From: Mucilaginibacter segetis
GTDB lineage: Bacteria; Bacteroidota; Bacteroidia; Sphingobacteriales; Sphingobacteriaceae
Length of the DNA: 64,000 nt
NCBI RefSeq assembly: GCF_016522075.1
Contig: NZ_JAEHFW010000001.1
Location: 1,364,001-1,428,000, forward strand
Direction of reading: 5' to 3'
Part shown: positions 37,525 through 47,768 of the stretch, in pieces
Position numbering within the stretch: position 1 is the stretch's first letter
Layout: each line of letters starts with the position of its first letter
Notes under the pieces: model-generated
The model's input: only the letters and a program-made list of their open reading frames with translations
Told to the model about the DNA's origin: nothing
Databases searched by the model: none
Made by a program: the position numbers and the translations under genes

Positions 37525-38142
37525 ATGAAACAGTTCATTATCATCGCATTACTGAGCATTACCATATGCCGGAGCAATGCACAACAAAAAACAAACCCTA
37601 TGCTAACAAATGCCGAAAGACAAAAAGCCGTTGAATTATTAAAGCAGACCGAAGACGGTGTTGTTGATGCCGTTAAGGGTTTAAGCGAAGCCCAGTTAAA
37701 TTATAAACCCGCTGCTGATAGGTGGAGCTTGGCCGAATGTGTAAAACATATTGCCATTGCCGAAAGTGAACTTTGGGCGATGGCAGAGCCCTCGTTAACA
37801 CAACCTCCGAACCCGGAAAAAAGGGGGGAGATCAAATTCAGCGACGATGATCTGATTAAAGCAGTAGAAGACCGTACGCAAAAATCAAAAACCTTTGCGG
37901 CTTTAGAGCCGGCCAATACACCTTATAATTCCGTAAAGGAAGCAATCACAGCTTTTAGAACCCGGCGCGAAAAACTGATCGCATTTGTTAAAAACACACA
38001 AACAGATCTGCGGAGCCATGTATTGCTTTTACCTGTAGGAAGTTATGATGTTTATCAGTTTATCCTGCTTATAGCTGCTCACAGCAACAGGCATACCCAA
38101 CAGATAGAAGAAGTTAAAGCCGATCCGAATTTCCCGAAGTAG
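37525..38142 (+). CDS. Secreted DinB-like four-helix protein
   Basis: Protein of 205 residues with a signal peptide (ends CRSNAQQ). The rest is a DinB/YfiT-type four-helix bundle: WSLAECVKHIAIAESELW carries the first metal His and AAHSNRHTQQIEEV the HxxxH pair. Relatives include metal-dependent thiol S-transferases (bacillithiol/mycothiol type), but export makes such a role unclear. It begins one base after the PEP-mutase-like gene, so they form an operon. Confidence 0.85.
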   Translation: MKQFIIIALLSITICRSNAQQKTNPMLTNAERQKAVELLKQTEDGVVDAVKGLSEAQLNYKPAADRWSLAECVKHIAIAESELWAMAEPSLTQPPNPEKRGEIKFSDDDLIKAVEDRTQKSKTFAALEPANTPYNSVKEAITAFRTRREKLIAFVKNTQTDLRSHVLLLPVGSYDVYQFILLIAAHSNRHTQQIEEVKADPNFPK

Positions 38143-38220
38143 ATGAGAATACCTTGCAGAAAAGTCTACCATTCAGGTACACACCTTTAATAGGGTAACT
38201 ATAATTTATAAAGTAAAATA

Positions 38221-38255
38221 AAAAGGCACAGTAATTAATTATACTGTGCTTTTTT
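38221..38255. terminator. Bidirectional terminator
   Basis: GCACAGTA (38226-38233) pairs with TACTGTGC (38242-38249); A and T runs extend the stem on both sides. It ends the DinB operon on the plus strand and could also serve the phosphoesterase-NACHT gene on the minus strand, whose stop is about 90 bases away. Confidence 0.82.
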
Positions 38256-38342
38256 GTGACCGAAAATACTACTACCGAACTTTTTATTGAGGATTGTAAG
38301 AGGATCGAATTTAATAAATATAATAATCACAGCAACATTACA

Positions 38343-41300
38343 TCATGCACTTGATTTTTGGTCTTTCTTTTTTTGTATATCTTCAAGAAATTTATATCTT
38401 TTTTTCTTTTCCACGCGCCCTAGATCTTGCTGAATATCTGCCATTAATTTCTTATATTCCGCATCTAATTCTTGAGAGTTCTTCCTAAGATGAAAGTATG
38501 ACATTATTTTTAAGAAAGAAATGTCTTTCGCATATTTGTATTTTACTGATTTTACAAACCCCTTGACTACTTCAGGATATTTTGATCCTCTAATATCGGA
38601 ATACATGTAGATTGAAAATAATTTTTCATATTCTGAAGCACTTAAATTTAATTTATCAGCTTCGATTTTATTTAAAATAACTGGCTTTAATTTGGGACTT
38701 CCTACCCAATCATACAATGCGACCTGATTAATTAAAGGAAGCATTTTAATAAACAAATTGAAGTTAATATTTTTCGGAAAATGCTTAGGACTCGTCTTAA
38801 ACTCTTGGTAATATCTTATAAGGGCATTCCGATAGTGCATCATGAATGCTATCGAACTTAAAGTGATATACTTGTAGCATTCTACTTTTAGATTAAATGA
38901 ATCAACGTCTTCACTGTTTTTAAGAACATTCGCAGCAAGTTTCAACACCATATCAACATTTTTTTTGGTTGATCTTGCATGGGCGCCTTTTTTCTCAATA
39001 GTTGTATTGACTGGCGAATTAGAAAGTTGATGGTCATAGTAATCATCTAGCTCTTCGGACTTTGGTTTTTGATAAACTATATCTTCATTTGCATGATACG
39101 CAATTGTTCCTGCGTTCGAAACTGGCTCTAATGCCTGATCTATTTCTGTTGAATGGGTCTGAATAGACAAAACGTCTTCTCCAAAAGCTTCAATTAATCT
39201 ATCTAAAGTAAATTGCAATACAGCTTCATCATCCCGCTTAAGGCCTGCATAATATGTAATTTCTTCTGTATAATCTAAATACGTAGGTTCTGAGAACACG
39301 CTTGCTTTAAAATTAGTACTAATATCAAAATGAATCGCTAAGAAATAATGAAAAGCAAAGGAAGCTTTAAATCTGACTTGATTTTCATAGTCATATGTAA
39401 GAATGCCACGTCTGATTAGGTCATCTAGTACTTTCTGAGGTTGACCATGAAAGCGACTCGCTAAGTATTCACTTACGAAATCTAACAACTTTACATATCC
39501 AATAGAATAATTGGTGTCACCATCACCATTATCCTTCATGAATTTTGCAATAAAAGACAACAGCCGCTGCTTATTTTTGAAATCAAACGTGCTGCTATAG
39601 ATATTTTCAATTTTCGTCTTCTCTAAAAGGTTTTCAATAAATAATTCAACCAATACCGAGTTATTAATTGGTTTCTTTTCTTGTTTTTCAAATATCCAAA
39701 GAAACATAGTGACCGATAGCGGTGTTCGTGGTAAGCCAAAATCCTTGAAGCTTTTTAAAAGCTTATCCATTTTTTCCTGAAAATCGATCTCTTTTCCTTG
39801 AAACCATTTGTTGATAAGCTGTTTAATTTCTTTGCTCGAAAATGATTGGATAAAGCTAAGCTCGAAATTAAATACATCGTTATGACCCAAATATTCCGTT
39901 GGTATTTTATTTTCGAGAATCGACGTCGATGCGGCGATCAATTTTATATCGCTGTAAGTAGCTAATAATTTCTTTAACGATGTAAGAACATCTGTATGCC
40001 TATCTGAAAATGAAAAATCGTCAATTAAGAGAACAAGGGAGTGGGACTGTAAAAAAATAGGAAGTTCAGCTGCTGAAATGCCTAAGAACTCGCGAATCAT
40101 TTTTTCAGGATCTTTACCTCGAAATTCACTGAAATTAAAAATTAATGGTATCCTTTTGAGATCGTCAAACTTGTCCAAAGAATCAAGGAATAGTTTATCC
40201 AATAGCAATGTTTTTCCTGACTCTTTACTTCCATAAATAAGATAATTGGATTTACTACGGAGTAAACCATCAATACTGTACTGTACGGTATCCTCCTCCT
40301 TAAAAGACCTATCGGGACAATTTAAGATAGTTGGCTCAACAAAAATGTTTTCTACAGAACAAATAACATCTGTCGCAGTATTAGACATGATGATGTGATT
40401 GTTAAGTTTATCGGCGTTCTGATTGCGCAACCGATTCACTAAATCAAGATTTTTTTCGAGTTCTTTCAAATATTGTGGCTTTACCAGCGAAAATTCCACT
40501 GTGCCATCTTCTGTCCCAACTTCTGTATTTGGAACAAATGTTCTTGTTTGTTCAATATACTTTCGATAATGTACGTGGATTTTATCATTAGGAAAGAAAT
40601 CTATTATGCTGTAACCATTTACATGTTTCCTTTCAGTAGGACTATCTGCAATTGTCGAATTCGCGATAGAAGTAAAATAACCTCCATTAATCGCTATTGA
40701 GTAAATCCCGTCTGCTTCATGAACGTGACCACAGAAGTATGCGCTATACTCGTTATTCAATTCGATATTAACCGCTTCCTTATCAAATCTATTGAGAAAA
40801 CTAAGGGGATGATGAGCCAAAGCAAGCTTAATATCACAATCTTTAAGGAACTCCAGCGAATGTTGTAACTGTGCTTTTCCTATCAATAGTTTTTCTTTAT
40901 CCGAATCATCCTTACAGAGCCAAGATGAGTTTAAACAAGTTATGCCAAGGAGAGAGTTTGAAAGATTAACTTTGAAACTATTTTCAAACGATGATAGCTG
41001 CTTATTATTAAATGACTTGTAAAAGTTAACTTCCCACTTTTTATAATCTTCCAATCTTTCAAGATGGTGACGTGGATTTTCACGACAGTCGTTGATGAAA
41101 CTAGTCAAAGCTACTTCATTATCTAACTGTTGTTTTAATCCGGTATCCGCGTATTCATCCATTTTATTTCTGAAGACATCATGATTGCCCGGCACACAAA
41201 ATATTTTATTTTTAAGGCCTGGGTTGCTTTCAAGTATAATGTCAATGAAATGAGCTTCAAAACTTTCAAATGCCATTATCTTATATTCACCAAAATTCTT

Positions 41301-41459
41301 TGCACCCCTATCGATCATATCTCCAGTGAAGAATAGAACAGAGTCATCAGTAGCAAATTTCGATAAATCTGTCGCTAGCGCAGCGGTTAGAGCTTTCTTT
41401 TCAAATGATGGGGCATCAGACTCTAAGTGATAATCTGACAAATGGATAATTCTAATCAT
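38343..41459 (-). CDS. Metallophosphoesterase-NACHT/STAND-like ATPase fusion
   Basis: Large cytoplasmic protein of 1038 residues. Residues 1-300 are a calcineurin-like metallophosphoesterase with all metal-site motifs: Asp9-x-His11 (SDYH), GDMIDRG at 46-52, GNHD at 91-94, AHHP at 215-218 and GHVH at 244-247. Residues 400-590 form a P-loop NTPase: Walker A GSKESGKT 410-417, Walker B LVLLIDDF 475-482, a sensor strand KLIAAS near 510, and GLPRTPLSV near 575, the NACHT-type GxP element. A winged-helix region follows (LIRRGILTYD, then FAFHYFLAIHF near 705), then a helical C-terminus without a recognised repeat. The layout effector-NTPase-sensor is that of STAND immune proteins. The gene looks AT-richer than its neighbours and sits beside tRNA-Lys. 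Domains are well seen; the defence role is inferred. Confidence 0.85.
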   Translation of the reverse strand: MIRIIHLSDYHLESDAPSFEKKALTAALATDLSKFATDDSVLFFTGDMIDRGAKNFGEYKIMAFESFEAHFIDIILESNPGLKNKIFCVPGNHDVFRNKMDEYADTGLKQQLDNEVALTSFINDCRENPRHHLERLEDYKKWEVNFYKSFNNKQLSSFENSFKVNLSNSLLGITCLNSSWLCKDDSDKEKLLIGKAQLQHSLEFLKDCDIKLALAHHPLSFLNRFDKEAVNIELNNEYSAYFCGHVHEADGIYSIAINGGYFTSIANSTIADSPTERKHVNGYSIIDFFPNDKIHVHYRKYIEQTRTFVPNTEVGTEDGTVEFSLVKPQYLKELEKNLDLVNRLRNQNADKLNNHIIMSNTATDVICSVENIFVEPTILNCPDRSFKEEDTVQYSIDGLLRSKSNYLIYGSKESGKTLLLDKLFLDSLDKFDDLKRIPLIFNFSEFRGKDPEKMIREFLGISAAELPIFLQSHSLVLLIDDFSFSDRHTDVLTSLKKLLATYSDIKLIAASTSILENKIPTEYLGHNDVFNFELSFIQSFSSKEIKQLINKWFQGKEIDFQEKMDKLLKSFKDFGLPRTPLSVTMFLWIFEKQEKKPINNSVLVELFIENLLEKTKIENIYSSTFDFKNKQRLLSFIAKFMKDNGDGDTNYSIGYVKLLDFVSEYLASRFHGQPQKVLDDLIRRGILTYDYENQVRFKASFAFHYFLAIHFDISTNFKASVFSEPTYLDYTEEITYYAGLKRDDEAVLQFTLDRLIEAFGEDVLSIQTHSTEIDQALEPVSNAGTIAYHANEDIVYQKPKSEELDDYYDHQLSNSPVNTTIEKKGAHARSTKKNVDMVLKLAANVLKNSEDVDSFNLKVECYKYITLSSIAFMMHYRNALIRYYQEFKTSPKHFPKNINFNLFIKMLPLINQVALYDWVGSPKLKPVILNKIEADKLNLSASEYEKLFSIYMYSDIRGSKYPEVVKGFVKSVKYKYAKDISFLKIMSYFHLRKNSQELDAEYKKLMADIQQDLGRVEKKKRYKFLEDIQKKKDQKSSA

Positions 41460-41662
41460 GTAAGGGTGGTTTAAGTTATTAAGGGTGAATTTGAATCAAA
41501 ATCCAATTACGAATATAATAATATTCAATTTTAAATCGTACATAGGTTTAACTTCCTGATTTTCTCTTTAATACTATAATCCTTATTTAAGTTTTTGCTT
41601 TGGCATTAAAGCCTATACAATGACAAAATTGTTTGTTATTTAAGGGATAATAGAAGTTATAT

Positions 41663-41710
41663 GCAAAAAAAAATGTGGTTGAGAGAGAAAAAATCTCTTC
41701 AACCACATTT
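41663..41710 (-). terminator. Terminator of tRNA-Lys
   Basis: AAATGTGGTTGA at 41671-41682 pairs fully with 41699-41710, with further AGAGA/TCTCT pairing inside. On the minus strand it starts right after the tRNA 3' end and runs into a long T-tract. Confidence 0.9.
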
Positions 41711-41711
41711 G

Positions 41712-41784
41712 TGACCTGGGAGAGGCTCGAACTCTCGACCCACTGATTAAGAGTCAGTTGCTCTACCAACTGAGCTACCAAGTC
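41712..41784 (-). tRNA. tRNA-Lys (anticodon CTT)
   Basis: A 73-base tRNA on the minus strand. Acceptor arms GACTTGG and CCAGGTC pair, with discriminator A and no encoded CCA. The D arm reads GCTC-AGTTGGTA-GAGC, the anticodon arm ACTGA-CTCTTAA-TCAGT with anticodon CTT at 41749-41751, and the T arm GAGAG-TTCGAGC-CTCTC. All four stems are intact. Its 3' end faces the phosphoesterase-NACHT gene, a usual spot for island insertion. Confidence 0.97.
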
Positions 41785-41887
41785 GTGATGGTATAATTTT
41801 ACTGGGCTGCAAATAAACGAAAATTTTTACTACTGCGGAAGCGGTTATTGAAATAGGATGTAAATTTCCACTTCAAACTTTCCGTTT

Positions 41888-43621
<1,734 letters not shown>

Positions 43622-44017
43622 TTAAGTGAGCAATGTAGCCAGCCTTTGTGTTTCCTCATCTGCCAGTTTTTGAAGAGGCTTTGAGGCGAGCATCTTCATC
43701 ATCATATTAAGATCTGCTGTAATAGTAAAGGTTGCTTCAGTACCACCGTTAATTTCTATCAGGTCCCATTTTAATTCCATATCAAAAGGCGGCTTCTCTG
43801 CGGGAATTATCCTGATCAGATCGTCTACTATCCTTTGCTCAATTTTTAACTTAAGCGTCGTAATATTTTCTATAGTAAAGCTTGCCTCGTCCTGGGTAGA
43901 GTTCCAGTCTTTAATATTATCAGGCATTAATTGCCGGTGATTGTTCATATCGGCCAAAAACAGGTAAACATTATCTACCGGCCGTTTAATAATTATCTTA
44001 CTTTCAAAAACGCTCAT
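43622..44017 (-). CDS. SRPBCC-fold protein
   Basis: Protein of 131 residues with the START/Bet v1-like pattern: SKIIIKRPVDNVYLFLADMNNHRQLMP at the start (read as IIKRPVDNVYLFLAD), a curved sheet in the middle, and a long C-terminal helix (PLQKLADEETQRLATLL). Such folds bind hydrophobic ligands or polyketide-like compounds. It starts 4 bases after pyrE and must be cotranscribed with it. The ligand is unknown. Confidence 0.82.
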   Translation of the reverse strand: MSVFESKIIIKRPVDNVYLFLADMNNHRQLMPDNIKDWNSTQDEASFTIENITTLKLKIEQRIVDDLIRIIPAEKPPFDMELKWDLIEINGGTEATFTITADLNMMMKMLASKPLQKLADEETQRLATLLT

Positions 44018-44021
44018 GTCT

Positions 44022-44663
44022 TTATTTTCCCCAGGTTGAAGGGCTTTCCCGCCATTTTCTTAATATTTCCACGTCCGCAGGTAATATATATTGAAACTCT
44101 TCCGCGTATTTTATAAGGGAATTATAATTTGACAGCGTATGGAACGGACATTTGGCATTTTTAAAATTTTCAGTAGCTTCATCAAAGCCATAGCTGAAAA
44201 TAGCCGCTAAGCCTGCTACGGTGTAACCCGCGTCCCTTAATGCTTCAACCGCCTGTAAGCTGCTTTTACCTGTGGATATCAGGTCCTCAATAACCACTAC
44301 ACGCTGCCCGGGCGATATTTCACCCTCAATAAGGTTACCTGTACCGTGGTCTTTAGGTTTCGAGCGTACATAAATAAACGGCAGGCCAAGTTCCTGGGCA
44401 ACAAGCGCTCCCTGCGGTATTCCGGCAGTAGCAACTCCTGCTATACAGCCCACGGAGCCAAATTCTTCGTGAATGCCGGCACACAGTCTTTGCCTGATGT
44501 AGGTACGAATGGTTGGATGCGATAAGGTGATACGGTTATCACAATAAATTGGTGATTTCCAACCGGAGGCCCATGTAAAAGGATTATTAGGTTGTAATTT
44601 TATTGCTTTAATTTGCAGCAAAAATTCAGCTACTTGCTGCTCAGTCTCACTATTAGTAAACAT
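44022..44663 (-). CDS. pyrE: Orotate phosphoribosyltransferase
   Basis: Joins orotate and PRPP to make orotidine 5'-phosphate in pyrimidine synthesis. The orotate-site region FTWASGWKSPIYCDNR, the catalytic loop VRSKPKDHGTGN and the PRPP motif VVVIEDLISTGKSS are all present. Length 213. The ATG shares two bases with the ATG of the NUDIX gene on the other strand (CATG at 44661-44664), so no spacer exists for a divergent promoter outside coding sequence. Confidence 0.97.
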   Translation of the reverse strand: MFTNSETEQQVAEFLLQIKAIKLQPNNPFTWASGWKSPIYCDNRITLSHPTIRTYIRQRLCAGIHEEFGSVGCIAGVATAGIPQGALVAQELGLPFIYVRSKPKDHGTGNLIEGEISPGQRVVVIEDLISTGKSSLQAVEALRDAGYTVAGLAAIFSYGFDEATENFKNAKCPFHTLSNYNSLIKYAEEFQYILPADVEILRKWRESPSTWGK

Positions 44664-45285
44664 GGCTCAAAAATACAGAATTTATATTAACGAAAAAGTG
44701 ATTTTAATTACCACTGCGTTGCCTGATAAGCCCGAAAAATATCAAGCGATTGATGCTGAGCATTTTGATCTGAAAATAATTTATTCATGGGTGATAAAAC
44801 ATAGCGCCTCGTTTTTTTATGTTTTATGTGACGATGCTAAGGCTTATATGAAAAGCGTGATGAAAAACATCACCCTTATTGAAGCTGCCGGCGGTTTGGT
44901 GCAGAACGAGGCCGGTAAATACCTGTTTATTTTCCGTAACGATAAGTGGGATTTGCCAAAAGGCAAAATAGAAAAAGGCGAAAAAACCAAAGTAGCCGCC
45001 GTGCGCGAGGTAGAGGAAGAGTGCGGCATAAAAGTGAGCCGGCTTGATGAGAAGATCTGCAAAACCTACCATACTTATATTTATAAGGGCAGGGTAGTGC
45101 TAAAAAAAACGCACTGGTTTATGATGCAGCATAAAGGCAAGGCCAAACTTGTGCCGCAAACCGAAGAGGGAATAACCGATGTGCAATGGTTTGCTAAACC
45201 GCAGGTTAACTATATCTTACAAAATACCTTTCCGTCTATTATAGATGTGCTGGAAAAAGCCGAATTGATTACAGGTACGGTATAG
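44662..45285 (+). CDS. NUDIX hydrolase with N-terminal extension
   Basis: Phosphohydrolase of 207 residues. The NUDIX box is complete at about 113-135: GKIEKGE-KTKVAAV-REVEEECGI. The first 70 residues (KYRIYINEKVILITTALPD) form an extra domain seen in Bacteroidota homologues. The substrate, perhaps a nucleoside diphosphate derivative, is unknown. Start codon overlaps that of pyrE on the other strand; its end overlaps the end of coaD by 17 bases. Confidence 0.9.
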   Translation: MAQKYRIYINEKVILITTALPDKPEKYQAIDAEHFDLKIIYSWVIKHSASFFYVLCDDAKAYMKSVMKNITLIEAAGGLVQNEAGKYLFIFRNDKWDLPKGKIEKGEKTKVAAVREVEEECGIKVSRLDEKICKTYHTYIYKGRVVLKKTHWFMMQHKGKAKLVPQTEEGITDVQWFAKPQVNYILQNTFPSIIDVLEKAELITGTV

Positions 45286-45730
45286 CTTCTTTAGGCATAA
45301 ATTGGGTAACATCACCATTATAGCGGATGATCTCGCGTACAATGCTGGAGCTTATAGAAGAATAACCCGGTTTGCTTACAATAAAAATACTTTCTATTTC
45401 GGGCTCCAAAGCGTGGTTCATTTGTGCAATGGCTTTTTCATATTCAAAATCAGATACGGTACGTATGCCCCTTATCATATATCCTGCGCCAATGCTTTTG
45501 CAAAAATTAACGGTGAGGCCTTCATAAGCTATAACGTGTACTTTTGGCTCATTGGCAAATACCGCTCTCAACATTTCTTCGCGCTGACCTACGGTGAGTA
45601 AACCCTGCTTAGTGCTGTTTACACCTATACCGACATAAACTTTGTCGAACAGATCTAAGGATCGTTTTAAAATGTCTACATGGGCTTTGGTTACGGGATC
45701 AAATGAACCGGGAAATAAGGCTGTTTTCAT
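45269..45730 (-). CDS. coaD: Phosphopantetheine adenylyltransferase
   Basis: Fourth step of coenzyme A synthesis: ATP plus 4'-phosphopantetheine gives dephospho-CoA. Nucleotidyltransferase marks are GSFDPVTKAHVDIL (TxxH motif, His17), MIRGIRTVSDFEYE and the ISSSIVREI signature. Length 153 is normal. It lies 54 bases after nudK at the end of a run of four same-strand genes (DUF3822, rsmD, nudK, coaD). Confidence 0.97.
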   Translation of the reverse strand: MKTALFPGSFDPVTKAHVDILKRSLDLFDKVYVGIGVNSTKQGLLTVGQREEMLRAVFANEPKVHVIAYEGLTVNFCKSIGAGYMIRGIRTVSDFEYEKAIAQMNHALEPEIESIFIVSKPGYSSISSSIVREIIRYNGDVTQFMPKEAIPYL

Positions 45731-45784
45731 ATATAAGGATAATATGATCTGCTAAAATCAAAAGTAACCATTATGGCTGATATA

Positions 45785-46366
45785 TTACTTTAATAAATGA
45801 TTTATGGCGGCATGCTGCAAAAGCATAATGGTTTTTGCATCCATAATTTCGCCGGTAGTTATCATGTCAAGTGCCCGGGAGAAGGGCAGCTCTAATACTT
45901 CAATATGTTCCGTTTCTTCCTCTAATCCACCTCCTTCGCTAACTTTCATGTCCTTGGTATATTCGGCAGTAAAAAAGTAAAGAATTTCGGTAACGGAACC
46001 GGGCGACATATAAGCCTCAAATACCTTTTGTACATCGGTTATTTTATAGCCGGTCTCTTCTTCCGCTTCCTTTCGTATGCAATCTTCCGGATTATCCTTG
46101 TCCAGTAAACCGGCGCATGCTTCAATTAAAAAGCCGCTTTGATTGCCGTTTAAATAGGTGGGCATCCTGAATTGCCGGGTAAGTATTACCGTTTGCGCCG
46201 CCTTGTTGTAAAGTAAAATAGTTGCCCCGTTGCCACGGTCGTAAGCCTCGCGCGATTGCGGTTGCCATTCGCCGTTTTTTTGCAGGAATTCAAAATCTAC
46301 TTTTTTAAGGGTGTACCAGTTATCTGATAAGATACTGGTTTTCAGATTTCTGATCTTGTTACTCAT
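45785..46366 (-). CDS. nudK: NUDIX hydrolase, GDP-mannose pyrophosphatase type
   Basis: Likely splits GDP-mannose to GMP and mannose 1-phosphate. It resembles E. coli NudK along its length: [46 protein letters not shown] (a NUDIX box one residue short after the Gly, as in NudK), YMSPGSVTE and [18 protein letters not shown]; segments quoted are each under 20 residues except as positions about 85-110. Length 193 fits. The first base of its ATG is the last base of the rsmD stop. Confidence 0.9.
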   Translation of the reverse strand: MSNKIRNLKTSILSDNWYTLKKVDFEFLQKNGEWQPQSREAYDRGNGATILLYNKAAQTVILTRQFRMPTYLNGNQSGFLIEACAGLLDKDNPEDCIRKEAEEETGYKITDVQKVFEAYMSPGSVTEILYFFTAEYTKDMKVSEGGGLEEETEHIEVLELPFSRALDMITTGEIMDAKTIMLLQHAAINHLLK

Positions 46367-46914
46367 CAGCTTGTTTCTTCTGGTGCTTTAAAAAACGAAA
46401 ATGAAGAGTGTCCGTATTTGCGTTGCTCCGTAAAAGCGGAATGATTACTCAGGTTTTGTAACGACTGATGTTCAACTATCAGTAGCCCACCCGGTTTAAG
46501 CAGATTTTTATCAAAAATGATCTTTGGTATTTCGGGTATTTTGTTCAGGTCATAAGGCGGATCGGCAAATATCAGGTCATACTGTTCGGTTTCCATCGCC
46601 AGGTACTTAAAAACGTCTGCCTTAAAGGTATGTATTTGTGTTAACCCATGCTGCCGCGATGCATCCTTCAGGTAATGTACACAATGGATGCTTCTGTCAA
46701 CCCCGATTACCTTGCCCGCTCCGCGCGATGCAAACTCCATAGCTATATTGCCGGTTCCGCTAAAAAGATCTAATACGGTGATCTCCTCAAACTCGATAAT
46801 GTTTTGCAGGATATTGAATAAGGCTTCTTTTGCAAGGTCGGTAGTTGGACGAACGGGTAAGTTTTTTGGCGGATTAAGCCTTAAGCCTTTTAATTTTCCT
46901 CCGATGATGCGCAT
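46366..46914 (-). CDS. rsmD: 16S rRNA (guanine-966-N2)-methyltransferase
   Basis: Methylates G966 of 16S rRNA with S-adenosylmethionine. The N-terminus [13 protein letters not shown] and [15 protein letters not shown] are typical, the SAM site is [13 protein letters not shown] and the catalytic motif is FADPPY. Length 182. Its start overlaps the end of the DUF3822 gene by 25 bases, and its stop touches nudK. Confidence 0.95.
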   Translation of the reverse strand: MRIIGGKLKGLRLNPPKNLPVRPTTDLAKEALFNILQNIIEFEEITVLDLFSGTGNIAMEFASRGAGKVIGVDRSIHCVHYLKDASRQHGLTQIHTFKADVFKYLAMETEQYDLIFADPPYDLNKIPEIPKIIFDKNLLKPGGLLIVEHQSLQNLSNHSAFTEQRKYGHSSFSFFKAPEETS

Positions 46915-47714
46915 AACGATAAGGCAGCAAGGGTTAGTAATTTGTGAGGCACTACTTGTTCGGGCATTTCAAGCGGATATATATCATTCAATTTTACTGT
47001 GCCAAAAAACTTTTCCAGATAGGTAAAACTACTATCAGTAGCATTAATATCGCCGCTTAAAATAAGGTTGGTTTGTTTCATGTTCAGCGAAAGTTCTTCG
47101 GCAACAAACGCGCTATAATAAGCGAGTTCTTCGGAGTTGGTATAACTAAAGAAATTATAAAAGCGCAGTTTGTTTTCCTTAAAGAATAAGAACTCGGCTA
47201 CACCTTCATCCATATTTACATATAGGTTGTTATTACCTGAATTATTTGCGGCAATCAAATTTATCCAGCCTTTACCCTGGTAAACAGTATTACTTATATC
47301 AAAATATTCACCGTTAGGTACTAAAGCTTCATCAACCTTGTAAATAATAAAATTTTCATTATCTAAAGATTGCGCGTATACCTTTTCGGTTTCCTTAACA
47401 TCCAGTAAACGCGCCATGTCTGCAACACGGGTATCATCAAAAAGGGTTGTTGGCAGTAAGGTGAATCCCGTTGTTGGTAACCCCGTTATTACTTTTTTAT
47501 AGTCGGCAGTTAATATGTCTTTATATTCCTGCGGGTTTTTCAACTCCTCCGGCGGGCAATTCTCGGCCCAGGCAAGTAGTTTTTTTTCAAAAATAATGGC
47601 ATAACTGAACGATTGTGCGTTTAATTGCAGCAAAAGGGTGTAATGATGCGCCTGGTCAAGGTTCAGTTCTTCGTCTGTGTATTTAAAACTATGTTCGCTC
47701 ATGCAGGTGAACAA
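46890..47714 (-). CDS. DUF3822 family protein
   Basis: Protein of 274 residues; the actin/RNase-H-like pattern (YVNMDEGVAEFLFFKENKLRF and LILSGDINATDSS) matches DUF3822, a Bacteroidota family commonly placed beside rsmD. No signal peptide. It is the first gene of the unit that includes rsmD, nudK and coaD, and overlaps rsmD by 25 bases. Function unknown; nucleotide binding is possible from the fold. Confidence 0.85.
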   Translation of the reverse strand: MFTCMSEHSFKYTDEELNLDQAHHYTLLLQLNAQSFSYAIIFEKKLLAWAENCPPEELKNPQEYKDILTADYKKVITGLPTTGFTLLPTTLFDDTRVADMARLLDVKETEKVYAQSLDNENFIIYKVDEALVPNGEYFDISNTVYQGKGWINLIAANNSGNNNLYVNMDEGVAEFLFFKENKLRFYNFFSYTNSEELAYYSAFVAEELSLNMKQTNLILSGDINATDSSFTYLEKFFGTVKLNDIYPLEMPEQVVPHKLLTLAALSLCASSEEN

Positions 47715-47768
47715 AAGTAATATTTTTTAGATTACTTAATTAATATACTTATAGGCATTTTTGTAACT

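Noticed and set aside
38143..41710. Attachment-site repeats framing an island at tRNA-Lys
   Set aside because: I found no copy of the tRNA 3' end near 38143-38342 and no integrase, so island borders are not claimed as a feature.
41587..41781. 64-codon open frame on the minus strand
   Set aside because: It runs through tRNA-Lys and its terminator; the codons are tRNA sequence.
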